DNA of 64,000 nt, from positions 1-64,000 of the forward strand of contig NZ_AUBX01000018.1 of the NCBI RefSeq assembly GCF_000429465.1. Reading direction: 5' to 3'. Positions 54,579-62,977 of this stretch are shown here, one piece after another; positions within the stretch are counted from its first letter, which is position 1, and every line of letters begins with the position of its first letter. The notes beneath the pieces are model-generated. The model had not been told where the DNA came from. It made no database searches and saw only the letters and a list, made by a program, of their open reading frames with translations. The stretch comes from Algoriphagus vanfongensis DSM 17529 (GTDB taxonomy: Bacteria > Bacteroidota > Bacteroidia > Cytophagales > Cyclobacteriaceae). Made by a program: the position numbers and the translations under genes.

Positions 54579-54605
54579 GTAGTACAGGGATTGAGAATCA
54601 AATCA

Positions 54606-54613
54606 CAAACATA
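54606..54613 (-). promoter_or_regulatory. Possible -7 element of the TPR-DUF4292-envC operon
   Basis: On the minus strand TATGTTTG matches TAnnTTTG, 27 bases upstream of the GTG start. The -33 element is weak (no TTTG at 19-20 bp). Confidence 0.4.
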
Positions 54614-54701
54614 ATGCCTTTTGACGAAAGGGCGGAAGAAAGATTCGTAGGTGAGGAATCTAGGTGAGAACACATAAAAGCAAAAAATGATCCCAATTGC
54701 T

Positions 54702-56201
54702 TTAGGTAGTTTTTCTCCTAAGTTTTTTTAACTCCTCTTTTTCCAGTAAAAGCAGCAAAAGCGTAAAGGGAATCAAGAGTGCATTTTTGCCCATAAAATT
54801 CAATACCGTGCTTCCGAGGTCTAGATAGAATCCACCATAGCTCAGCACAAAAGCAACAATGAGATAGAATGAGTCTCTCCCTGTCTGATATGGGATAGGA
54901 TAATACTTTTGTCCATAGAGAAAGCAAAGAATACACATCACCAAGTAGCAAAGGATGGTACTCAAGGAGCCGCCCAAATATCCAAACTTTGGCACCAGTA
55001 GAAAAATGACTGCAATAGTGACAGCGGCACCTGCCAAGGTGATCCAAAAGCTATACTTGGTTTGATCGGTGATCTTAAACCAGATGGAGAGGTTGAAATA
55101 GATCCCCAATAGCAAATAGCCCATCAAGAGCATCGGAACCATAAATAGACCGGTTAAGTAGCTTTCATCTCTCAAAAACAGTGGGCCGATCCAAAACAAA
55201 TTTACAGAAATCGCTACCATTAGGAATGAGCAAAAAATGATAAAAGCATGCATCACTCTGGCGTAGAGTTGTGGGCTATTTTTGTTGGTAGATTGACTGA
55301 AGAAAAAAGGTTCTGCGGCATACTTGAATGCTTGTACGACCAGATTCATCAAAATGGCCAGTTTGAAATTGGCCCCGAAAACTCCTCCAGCTTCTCTGCT
55401 GTTCATACCCGAGTAGAAGTTTTCTGGAAGCAGGTATTCAAAGAGTAGTCTGGAAATCAGTTCGTTGGTCACTCCTGCCAATCCCATAAATAAAAGTGGG
55501 ATGGAATAATCCCACATGGGCTTGATGATTTCCTTTTCCAGTCGGAAGCTGAAAAATCCAGCTTTCCACCAGACAAATGGGATAATCAACCCGTTGGCAA
55601 AAAGATTGGCCAGCAAGATATACTCGACTCCCCAGTCAGATCGATATCCCAAAAATCCTTCTGAGATGATGCCTGAGTCGATCATTTTGGGAAATACTGC
55701 TATCAAAAGAATATTGAAAGCGACGTTCAAAAAGATGTTGAGCAATTTTGCAGAGGCAAAAGTCAATGACTTATTGTCCAGCCTCAATTTGGCAAAAGGA
55801 ATGGCAAGAATCGCATCGAATGAAAGAATCAAGGCCGTCCATCGGAACAGGTAAGCCTGGCCGGGATAGTCCATCCAGACCGACAATGTCGGAGCCAATA
55901 AGTATAGTCCGGTACCTAGTCCAAGAGTGGAAAGGATGAGGATAGATTGCGTGTTGGAATAGACCCGCTTGGGATCGAGATTTTTACCTGTGGAAAAACG
56001 GAAAAAGCTGGTTTCCATTCCATAGGTAAAAATGATGTTTAAAAAGCCGACCAGCGCATAGATGCTTGTAAAGGAGCCCATGGACTCTGTACTCAGAAAC
56101 TCCGTGTACAGAATAATGAGTAAAAAATTAATGGACCTGCCCAGTATACTGCTCAGTCCATACACTGCGGTTTGCCCGGCGAGTTTTTTTAAACTACTCA
56201 T
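54702..56201 (-). CDS. Wzx-like oligosaccharide flippase
   Basis: This 499-aa membrane protein has about 12-14 helices and the N-terminal pattern LAGQTAVYGLSSILGRSINF typical of the polysaccharide transporter (MOP/MATE) superfamily. It likely flips lipid-linked glycans across the inner membrane. Glycosyltransferases nearby (58782 and 60064) may belong to the same pathway but are not adjacent. It starts 15 bp after the enoyl-CoA hydratase gene. Confidence 0.88.
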   Translation of the reverse strand: MSSLKKLAGQTAVYGLSSILGRSINFLLIILYTEFLSTESMGSFTSIYALVGFLNIIFTYGMETSFFRFSTGKNLDPKRVYSNTQSILILSTLGLGTGLYLLAPTLSVWMDYPGQAYLFRWTALILSFDAILAIPFAKLRLDNKSLTFASAKLLNIFLNVAFNILLIAVFPKMIDSGIISEGFLGYRSDWGVEYILLANLFANGLIIPFVWWKAGFFSFRLEKEIIKPMWDYSIPLLFMGLAGVTNELISRLLFEYLLPENFYSGMNSREAGGVFGANFKLAILMNLVVQAFKYAAEPFFFSQSTNKNSPQLYARVMHAFIIFCSFLMVAISVNLFWIGPLFLRDESYLTGLFMVPMLLMGYLLLGIYFNLSIWFKITDQTKYSFWITLAGAAVTIAVIFLLVPKFGYLGGSLSTILCYLVMCILCFLYGQKYYPIPYQTGRDSFYLIVAFVLSYGGFYLDLGSTVLNFMGKNALLIPFTLLLLLLEKEELKKLRRKTT

Positions 56202-56216
56202 GAAGTACCAAGGGAT

Positions 56217-57002
56217 TTATTCTCCCTTGAAAATTGGTTTTCTTTTTTCCAGAAATGCCGAAGTACCTTCCACATAGTCACCTGATTTGACACATCTGGC
56301 AAAGCTATTTGCTTCGGTCTGGAAACCATTTTCGTCAGATAAAAATGCTGCGTTGACACAATCGATGATCATGCCGATCGCCAAAGGAGCTTTGGACATG
56401 ATTTTGGCTATGATTTCCTCTGCTTTGTCGATAGCGTCAGCTTTGGTAGGTAATACGTAGTTGACGAGCTTGAGCTGCAATGCTTCGTCTGCACCGATCA
56501 TATCGCCGGTCATCATCAATTCATTGGCCTTTCCCCGTCCCACAAGGATGGTCAGTCGCTGCGTGCCCCCGTAGCCTGGGATGATTCCCAGATTGACTTC
56601 CGGTTGGCCAAATTTTGCGTTTGCCGTCGCGATACGGATATGACAAGCCATTGCCAACTCACAGCCTCCACCCAGTGTGTAGCCATTGGTCACGGCTATC
56701 ACAGGCTTATGGCAGTTCTCGATCATGGCAAAAATTTCCTGGCCATTTTCTGCGAATTTCCGAGCATTGACTTCATTTAATTCAGAGATTTCCTGAATGT
56801 CAGCGCCTGCCACAAAGGCTTTATCACCCGATCCGGTGAGGATCACGGCCTTGATATCTTTGTTGTCCACGACTTCATCGAAAATCTCCCTCAATTCCTC
56901 CAGAGTTTCAAAATTCAATGCATTCATTTTATCCTCCCTGTTAACTGTCAGATAGAGAACGCTTTCTTTTTCTTCAGTCAGAATATTTCGAAAATTTTCC
57001 AT
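56217..57002 (-). CDS. Enoyl-CoA hydratase/isomerase family protein
   Basis: This 261-aa crotonase-fold enzyme has the oxyanion-hole motif AFVAGADIQEISE and GGGCELAMACHIRIA. PEVNLGIIPGYGGTQRL carries the second catalytic Glu region, so hydratase activity on short-chain enoyl-CoA is likely. The start at 57002 gives MENFRNIL; a longer start at 57035 has no support. A strong promoter lies upstream. The pathway (fatty acid oxidation or branched-chain degradation) is not shown by the neighbours. Confidence 0.93.
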   Translation of the reverse strand: MENFRNILTEEKESVLYLTVNREDKMNALNFETLEELREIFDEVVDNKDIKAVILTGSGDKAFVAGADIQEISELNEVNARKFAENGQEIFAMIENCHKPVIAVTNGYTLGGGCELAMACHIRIATANAKFGQPEVNLGIIPGYGGTQRLTILVGRGKANELMMTGDMIGADEALQLKLVNYVLPTKADAIDKAEEIIAKIMSKAPLAIGMIIDCVNAAFLSDENGFQTEANSFARCVKSGDYVEGTSAFLEKRKPIFKGE

Positions 57003-57024
57003 AGAATGTAGATTCAGTTGCAAA

Positions 57025-57055
57025 CAAATATACAAGTGGGGTAGCCAATCCCAAA
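57025..57055 (-). promoter_or_regulatory. Bacteroidota-type promoter of the enoyl-CoA hydratase gene
   Basis: On the minus strand TTTG (57055-57052) and TATATTTG (57032-57025) are separated by 19 bp, an exact fit to the -33/-7 consensus. The transcript start would be near 57019, about 17 bases before the ATG. Confidence 0.75.
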
Positions 57056-57162
57056 TTTCCTATTGGGAAAATCTAAGCGGGAAAGTCCCGATTTGATTGG
57101 AATTGGCCTATTATTTTGATCTAAATTAATCATTTTCAAGGGCCCGTCCAGCAATTTTTAAT

Positions 57163-57170
57163 TACTTTTG
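57163..57170 (+). promoter_or_regulatory. -7 element of the isocitrate dehydrogenase gene
   Basis: TACTTTTG matches TAnnTTTG, 34 bases before the ATG. The -33 element is weak. It would give a short leader of about 28 bases. Confidence 0.5.
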
Positions 57171-57204
57171 CCACTGAAAATTTTCAATATAAACCACAAT
57201 ATAT

Positions 57205-58659
57205 ATGTCTTCAAAAAAGAAAATCACCGTAGCCTATGGTGATGGTATTGGTCCGGAAATCATGAAAGCCACATTGAATATTTTGGAAGCTGCCGGAGCA
57301 GCGCTGGAATATGATGTGATCGAAATCGGCGAGCAGGTTTATCTCAAAGGGATTTCTTCCGGTATGGAGCCAAGTGCTTTTGATTCACTCCGCGAAACCA
57401 AGGTTTTCTTGAAGGCACCTATCACCACTCCGCAAGGTGGAGGGTTCAAGTCTTTGAATGTAACGACTCGTACTTCATTTGGTTTGTATGCCAATGTACG
57501 ACCGTGTAAGTCATTTTCACCTTTTATCCAGACTCATTTTCCTGAGACAGACATGGTGATCATCCGTGAAAATGAAGAAGATCTATATGCCGGAATTGAG
57601 CATAGATCTACACAGGATGTCTATCAGTCTTTGAAGTTGATCTCCAGACCGGGATCTGAGAAAATCATCCGATATGCTTTTGAATATGCCAAGAAAAATG
57701 GTCGTCAAAAAGTGACTTGTATGACCAAGGATAACATCATGAAATTGGCGGATGGATTATTCCACAAAACTTTTGACGAGATCGCAAAAGAATATCCAGA
57801 TATCAAAGCTGATCACAAAATCATCGATATCGGGACAGCCTTGATCGCGGACAGACCGGAGATGTTTGACGTAGTGGTGACTTTGAACCTATACGGTGAC
57901 ATCATTTCTGACGTAGCAGCTCAGGTCACTGGATCAGTTGGATTAGGTGGGTCTGCCAACGTAGGAGAAGAGGTAGCTATGTTCGAAGCGATTCACGGTT
58001 CTGCACCTGATATCGCTGGAATGGGCATCGCCAATCCATCAGGTTTGTTGAATGGAGCAATCATGATGTTGGTGCATATCGGTCAGCCAGAAGTCGCAGA
58101 GAAAGTTGCCAATGCATGGATGAAAACCTTGGAAGATGGAATTCACACTGGAGATATCTATCAAGAAGAGCTTTCTACCAAAAAAGTAGGTACTCAAGAG
58201 TTTGCAGACGCGGTGATCGCCAGAATGGGTCAAAAGCCAGAGAAAATGACTCCTGCATCTTTTAATACTGAAGATACAGAGCCAATGAACATCTTTGTGT
58301 CTGATAAACCAAAGCAAGATAAAAAGCTAATCGGTGTGGATGTATTTGTCGATTGGAATGAAAGCGGAAGAGATCCACAGGTATTGGGTGAGACTTTGAG
58401 AAAAGCCAATGCAGATGGCCTTCAGCTAACCTTGATCACCAACCGTGGGATCAAAGTATTCCCGGGTGGAATGAAAGAATCTTTCTGCACAGATCACTGG
58501 AGATGTAGATTCCAAAATGCCGAACAATCAGAAATTTCTCCCGCTCAAATCTTGGATCTATTGAAGCAAGTTGGAGACCTAGGGTTGGAGTTTGTCCAAG
58601 TAGCTAACTTGTACTCTTTCGACGGAGTGAGAGGTTATTCTTTGGCTCAGGGAGAATAA
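57205..58659 (+). CDS. icd: NADP-dependent isocitrate dehydrogenase
   Basis: This 484-aa TCA-cycle enzyme turns isocitrate into 2-oxoglutarate. It has AYGDGIGPEI at the start, the phosphate-binding LNVTTRTSFGLYANVRP, IIRENEEDLYAGIEHR, and the metal motif NLYGDIISDVAAQVTGS. The C-terminal ~140 residues form the extra domain seen in the Thermus-like IDH type, longer than the E. coli enzyme. It is divergent from the enoyl-CoA hydratase gene and is followed by a terminator at 58722. NADP use is inferred from family membership; 3-isopropylmalate dehydrogenases lack this C-terminal domain. Confidence 0.92.
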   Translation: MSSKKKITVAYGDGIGPEIMKATLNILEAAGAALEYDVIEIGEQVYLKGISSGMEPSAFDSLRETKVFLKAPITTPQGGGFKSLNVTTRTSFGLYANVRPCKSFSPFIQTHFPETDMVIIRENEEDLYAGIEHRSTQDVYQSLKLISRPGSEKIIRYAFEYAKKNGRQKVTCMTKDNIMKLADGLFHKTFDEIAKEYPDIKADHKIIDIGTALIADRPEMFDVVVTLNLYGDIISDVAAQVTGSVGLGGSANVGEEVAMFEAIHGSAPDIAGMGIANPSGLLNGAIMMLVHIGQPEVAEKVANAWMKTLEDGIHTGDIYQEELSTKKVGTQEFADAVIARMGQKPEKMTPASFNTEDTEPMNIFVSDKPKQDKKLIGVDVFVDWNESGRDPQVLGETLRKANADGLQLTLITNRGIKVFPGGMKESFCTDHWRCRFQNAEQSEISPAQILDLLKQVGDLGLEFVQVANLYSFDGVRGYSLAQGE

Positions 58660-58721
58660 AAATGAAGATTTGAAATTCAGGATTCTAAATTGAGTTTCGA
58701 TTTGAAATAAAATTAAAGATG

Positions 58722-58753
58722 AAGGGAGGAAGGAATTTCTCCCTTTCTTTTTG
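58722..58753 (+). terminator. Intrinsic terminator of icd
   Basis: AAGGGAG (58722-58728) and CTCCCTT (58739-58745) form a 7-bp stem followed by TCTTTTTG. It lies between icd and the glycosyltransferase gene, and argues against any start of the latter upstream of it. Confidence 0.75.
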
Positions 58754-58781
58754 TCCTATATTTTTCCAATTTCGGCTTTGT

Positions 58782-60083
58782 ATGGAGCACAAACTTTCCA
58801 AAAGAGTATTAATCATTACCTATTATTGGCCGCCAAGTGCCGGATCGGGAGTTCAGCGTTGGTTGAAATTCGCCAAATACCTTCCTGAGGCAGGCTGGGA
58901 ACCAGTCATTTTTACTCCCGAAAATCCAGATTTTGATTTGCAGGATGAGTCCTTGCTCCAAGAGATTCCAGAATCTTTAGAGGTGATCAAATTTCCGATT
59001 TGGGAGCCTTATTCGCTGGTTTCCAAAATCAGAGGAAAAGGCAAAAGCCATCCTGCGCGAATGCTGGAGCAAAAAGAAAAAGGATGGATAGAGAAAGCCT
59101 CCATTTGGCTCAGAGCTAATTATCTGGTCCCGGACCCTAGAGTTTTTTGGGTGAAGCCTTCGATTAAATTTTTGACTGATTTGCTCTCAAATGGCCAGTT
59201 TGAGGCAGTTATCACAACCGGGCCACCCCATTCCATGCATTTGATTGGGAGAGATCTGAAAAGAAAAACAGGGGTCAAGTGGATCGCAGACTTCCGTGAT
59301 CCTTGGTCAGAGTGGGAGTTTTTGGATACGCTTCCCATGAAGGATTCTGTTCGTCAAAAGCATCAAAAACTTGAAAAAGAGGTTTTGAAAGAAGCGGATC
59401 AGGTTTTGACGATTTCCCCAACTTTCCAGAGGGAATTGGAGAAAATCGGCAGGCGAAAAATCCAGTTGTTGACTAATGGCTTTGATCCGGCTGACCTGCC
59501 CCAAGGTTTCCAATCCAAAAAGAAAGAGAAGGGAGAACTTCATTTGGTTTATACCGGGATCATCGATGCTATACGAAACCCGATACCCTTATTGAAATCT
59601 ATTCAAGAAGAATTCAAAGGAACGGAGGAAAAGGCAAGCATGAGTTTCGTCGGGAAAGTAAGCGAGCCGGTTCAGGAATTTGTGAAAAATGACAATTGGC
59701 TCAAGGAGCATGTCTTTTTCCCCGGATACGTCAGCCATCAGGAAGTTTTTGATTTCTATGCGAAAGCAGATGCTTTGGTTTTGATTCTCACGGATACCAA
59801 AAATGCCAAAGGAAATATTCCCGGGAAGCTATTTGAATATTTAGCTATTGGGGTTCCGATTTTGGCTTTGGGAGATCCTGAAGGGGATTCCGCTCAGATT
59901 TTGAAGAGCTCAGGACAAAATCAGGTGATTTCCCATGAAGATTTGGTAGGCATCCAAGTGGCTTTGAGAAAATTGATGGATGGAGATTTTGAGGGGGAAA
60001 GTGGAGGAAATCCTGAAGAGTATTCACGAAAGAATTTGGCAATAAAACTGGGAGGCATTCTGGATGAAAATTCCCTTTCTTGA
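58782..60083 (+). CDS. Glycosyltransferase (GT4-like, GT-B fold)
   Basis: This 433-aa protein starts MEHKLSKRVLIITYYWPPSA and has GSGVQRWLKFAKYLPEAGWE, the glycine-rich acceptor-side motif of GT4 enzymes. The nucleotide-sugar side has FFPGYVSHQEVFDFYAKADA and GKLFEYLAIGVPILAL. The start at 58782 is chosen because 58719 would lie across the icd terminator. Sugar and acceptor are unknown. It overlaps the DegT-type gene by 20 bp, so both probably serve one glycan. Confidence 0.9.
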   Translation: MEHKLSKRVLIITYYWPPSAGSGVQRWLKFAKYLPEAGWEPVIFTPENPDFDLQDESLLQEIPESLEVIKFPIWEPYSLVSKIRGKGKSHPARMLEQKEKGWIEKASIWLRANYLVPDPRVFWVKPSIKFLTDLLSNGQFEAVITTGPPHSMHLIGRDLKRKTGVKWIADFRDPWSEWEFLDTLPMKDSVRQKHQKLEKEVLKEADQVLTISPTFQRELEKIGRRKIQLLTNGFDPADLPQGFQSKKKEKGELHLVYTGIIDAIRNPIPLLKSIQEEFKGTEEKASMSFVGKVSEPVQEFVKNDNWLKEHVFFPGYVSHQEVFDFYAKADALVLILTDTKNAKGNIPGKLFEYLAIGVPILALGDPEGDSAQILKSSGQNQVISHEDLVGIQVALRKLMDGDFEGESGGNPEEYSRKNLAIKLGGILDENSLS

Positions 60084-61143
60084 TTTAAGTCGGATGGATC
60101 AGGCTTTGCAATCTGCATTGAAAGACAAGTTTGCAAAAGTCTTGGAGGAGGGGAGATTCTCATTCGGGGAAGAGGTGTTGACTTTTGAGAAAAGGGTAGG
60201 AGATAGGCTGAAAAGCCCTCATGCCATTTCCTGCGCCAATGGGACCGATGCTTTGGAATTGGCCCTAAGAGCTTTAACTATCGGGCCTGGTGATGAGGTG
60301 ATCGTTCCGGCGATGACTTGGGTGAGTACTGCGGAAGTTGTTTTGATGGTTGGGGCAAAACCTATTTTTTGGGACACAGATGGATGGGGTCTGTTGAGAG
60401 CTGATTGGGAAAAAGCAATTACATCCAAAACCAAAGCTGTAATTCCAGTTCATCTTTATGGAAAGATGGTCCCAATGGCAAAGTTGATGGCTAAAGCCAA
60501 AAAGGCCAATATCGCAGTAATCGAAGATGCTGCTCAGGCTTTTGGAGCTTTTCAGGATGGAAAAGCTACCGGAACTTGGGGAGACGTGGGCTGTTTGAGT
60601 TTTTACCCAACCAAAAACTTGGGGGCTTTGGGAGAGGCAGGAATGTGTTTGACGAATCTAAAGGATTTAGCAGAGCAAATCAGATTGCTTTCCAATCATG
60701 GGCAACTACAACGTGATGAACATACTTTAGTGGGGAGAAATAGTCGAATCGATACGCTGCAAGCCGCTTTTATGAATGTGTTGCTGGAGAGATTTGATGA
60801 GTTTCAGGGGAAGAGAAAAAAGCTGGCTGAAATTTATTGGGAGGAATTAGCAGAAATTAAAGAATTGACTTTGCCACCAAAAGCAGAAGACTCCAATCTT
60901 CATCTTTTTGTAATCCAAACCGAAAAGAGGGATTTATTAAAAGAATTTCTTCAAAGTAATGGAGTTGGGACAGCGATTCATTATCCGACTATTGTTCCAG
61001 ATATTCCGGTTTACCAGCAGGAAGGGGACTTTTCCAATGCCAGAAAACTCAGTCAAAATGGACTTTCTCTGCCTTTAAACCCTTGGTTGGAGGAGAAGGA
61101 AGTGATGGAGGTTTGTGGGTTGGTGAGGGAGTTTTTTGAATGA
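60064..61143 (+). CDS. DegT/DnrJ/EryC1/StrS family aminotransferase
   Basis: This 359-aa PLP enzyme has the internal aldimine lysine K184 in SFYPTKNLGALGEAG, IEDAAQAFGA before it, and the binding motif NGTDALELALRAL. Such enzymes transaminate nucleotide-linked keto-sugars for surface glycans. It may act on the product of the QdtA-like ketoisomerase at 17718, but the distance makes this only a guess. It overlaps the upstream GT gene by 20 bp. Confidence 0.92.
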   Translation: MKIPFLDLSRMDQALQSALKDKFAKVLEEGRFSFGEEVLTFEKRVGDRLKSPHAISCANGTDALELALRALTIGPGDEVIVPAMTWVSTAEVVLMVGAKPIFWDTDGWGLLRADWEKAITSKTKAVIPVHLYGKMVPMAKLMAKAKKANIAVIEDAAQAFGAFQDGKATGTWGDVGCLSFYPTKNLGALGEAGMCLTNLKDLAEQIRLLSNHGQLQRDEHTLVGRNSRIDTLQAAFMNVLLERFDEFQGKRKKLAEIYWEELAEIKELTLPPKAEDSNLHLFVIQTEKRDLLKEFLQSNGVGTAIHYPTIVPDIPVYQQEGDFSNARKLSQNGLSLPLNPWLEEKEVMEVCGLVREFFE

Positions 61144-61144
61144 A

Positions 61145-61738
61145 TTAATTTGAAGATATTATTCTTTTAACAATCAAGTTTGCAGACTGACTTGCTAAAA
61201 AATAACTAGAACAATCGGAGGTGTTTATTACAATATTTTTCTTAGCAAGTTTATTCCAATACTTGATTTCCTTCCTTTTGTAAGTTTGTGAATACATTAT
61301 TCCATTTTCCAAATTAGGTGGTAATGGAGGAAGAGAAATTGTGATATCTCTGTGACTACTTTTTCTTGAAGGAGGAGATACATCTATGAATTTATTAATC
61401 CTGTTCCCCAAGACTAAGTATTGCTCTCCAAATTGAAATACCTGAGTACAATTTCCTTCATTAAATTGATTAATGGTTACTTCGTTTTGGGGAACATTCC
61501 CTTTCAAAACTGAGTCTACTTTAAATATTATTTCGATCCCTTCATTTTCTAAGTTCCAATTGTTTCTTATTTCTCTATTGAAATTTAAATTTTCTTTAGG
61601 GTGGCCAATTAATACAAATTCAACTTCATTTAATAGTGCATCAATGGTTGTACTATCTAATGGGAAACAGGTACAAGCGTAAATTAAATTTGTAAATACT
61701 GTGAAATTGAAAATCAGTAAAATTCTCTTTAGATACAT
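61145..61738 (-). CDS. NTR/TIMP-like exported protein (AT-rich gene)
   Basis: This 197-aa protein has a signal peptide that ends at ACTCFP; the mature chain would start with Cys-Thr-Cys. That, with DALLNEVEFVLIGHPKENLN, recalls the netrin/TIMP-like domain of bacterial exported proteins. No function can be named. The start at 61738 gives a hydrophobic signal; a longer one at 61807 does not. The gene is visibly AT-richer than its neighbours, with many AAA and TTT codons, which suggests recent acquisition. Confidence 0.65.
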   Translation of the reverse strand: MYLKRILLIFNFTVFTNLIYACTCFPLDSTTIDALLNEVEFVLIGHPKENLNFNREIRNNWNLENEGIEIIFKVDSVLKGNVPQNEVTINQFNEGNCTQVFQFGEQYLVLGNRINKFIDVSPPSRKSSHRDITISLPPLPPNLENGIMYSQTYKRKEIKYWNKLAKKNIVINTSDCSSYFLASQSANLIVKRIISSN

Positions 61739-61822
61739 TAGGTCACAACAATAAAAGCACCTACCAAAACCTTTTAAATCTTGATAGATGCTGAATTTGA
61801 AATTCAATTTAGAATCGAAGGT

Positions 61823-61999
61823 TTACCAACGATACCCTCCTCCATACATTCCAACATTGATTGATGGACTGACTCCCATTCCATAGGGACCTCCATAGAA
61901 ATTCAGCCCCACTCCTCCGGTCATGTGCATGTTAGAGCATGCTGGAAGAATCATGGATACGGCTACGATGGCAACAAAAGTTATGATTTTCTTTTTCAT
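61823..61999 (-). CDS. 58-aa Gly/Tyr-rich lipoprotein
   Basis: A short reading frame of 58 codons plus stop begins MKKKIITFVAIVAVSMILPA followed by Cys-21, a clear lipoprotein signal. The mature 38 residues are rich in Gly, Tyr, Met and Asn (GLNFYGGPYGMGV, GMYGGGY) and hold no known domain. It starts 11 bp after the VOC lipoprotein stop, so it is probably cotranscribed. Small glycine-rich lipoproteins are common in Bacteroidota and poorly studied. Confidence 0.75.
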   Translation of the reverse strand: MKKKIITFVAIVAVSMILPACSNMHMTGGVGLNFYGGPYGMGVSPSINVGMYGGGYRW

Positions 62000-62009
62000 G
62001 AGTTCGGAA

Positions 62010-62852
62010 TTAAGGATTGTAAACTTGAAGTGCTAATGGTGCTCCTGTCGGGTCAAGGATAACTGCCACGGAACCGTTTCTAATGGATGCATTCGGTTCG
62101 ATTAAGACTTTCGCCCCTGCTGTTTTGGCTTTAGCCAAAGTCGCATTCACATCTGCTACGCGGATATAAGGAAGCCAGTGACTTCTTACAGCAGTGGATG
62201 GATTTTGAAGCATACCGGCACAGTTCATATCACCCATTTTGAAAACTGTATAATCGATTGACCCTTGTTTTGTGGAGGCAGTTTCGTAGCCCACGACAGA
62301 TTTATAAAATCCTTCTGATTGTGCCGGGTCATTGGACCAGAGCTCCAAGCCTAGGAATTGATTGGTAGGAGCGACTTTCACATCAGGATCTCCGCTTGCC
62401 AATTTGATCAAGGAAAAATGCGCACCCTGAGGGTCCTGAACAAATGAAATAGTTCCCTGATTTTCGATTTGATCAGGCTTTCTCATGATTTTGGCTCCTT
62501 CGCTTTTTGCTGCACTAGTCGCTGCTGCCACGTCAGATACGGAAATTGCACCGATCCACTCACCGGAATTATTGTCACTGTTGTAATGCGCCATCAAGGC
62601 CACAGGTTTTTCTCCATCTCGGAAAACCCAGATCTTCTTTTTGTCATCTCCAAATGGAACGGTATTCCATCCAAAAACACTCTCATAGAAGTTTTTCGAA
62701 GCTTCGGGATTGGGCGAGGCAAGATTGTACCAGACTACTCTGCCTGGGTGGTATTCCGCATCTCCTATTTCTGTCAAAATCGGAGGAGCCGAACTAGGGG
62801 TACAAGCACTCAGGAAGCCTAGAATAGCTACTAGGGTAAAAAGCTGTTTCAT
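62010..62852 (-). CDS. Exported double-VOC (glyoxalase-like) lipoprotein
   Basis: The protein is 280 aa, with a lipoprotein signal (GFLSAC, Cys at 17) followed by two VOC domains (about 35-150 and 160-278). Each has GAK-type strands and a terminal FSLIKL or LALQVY strand. The pattern VWYNLASPNPEASKNFYESV is typical of the CFC-30/27-kDa antigen-like VOC group. Most VOC proteins are cytoplasmic; the lipid anchor is unusual. Substrate and metal are unknown. Confidence 0.85.
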   Translation of the reverse strand: MKQLFTLVAILGFLSACTPSSAPPILTEIGDAEYHPGRVVWYNLASPNPEASKNFYESVFGWNTVPFGDDKKKIWVFRDGEKPVALMAHYNSDNNSGEWIGAISVSDVAAATSAAKSEGAKIMRKPDQIENQGTISFVQDPQGAHFSLIKLASGDPDVKVAPTNQFLGLELWSNDPAQSEGFYKSVVGYETASTKQGSIDYTVFKMGDMNCAGMLQNPSTAVRSHWLPYIRVADVNATLAKAKTAGAKVLIEPNASIRNGSVAVILDPTGAPLALQVYNP

Positions 62853-62977
62853 GTTTTTTAAAATTTTGTTCCAATTAAGTTAGTTAGTGGTGGCTTCAAA
62901 ACCAATGGAGAGACTTCTAAATCTTGCTTTTTTGATAGAATACATTTCATAGTCTTCATCTCTTTGTATTTTTCCCC

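Noticed and set aside
58719..58781. Earlier start of the GT4-like gene
   Set aside because: This segment contains the icd terminator and encodes no conserved residues.
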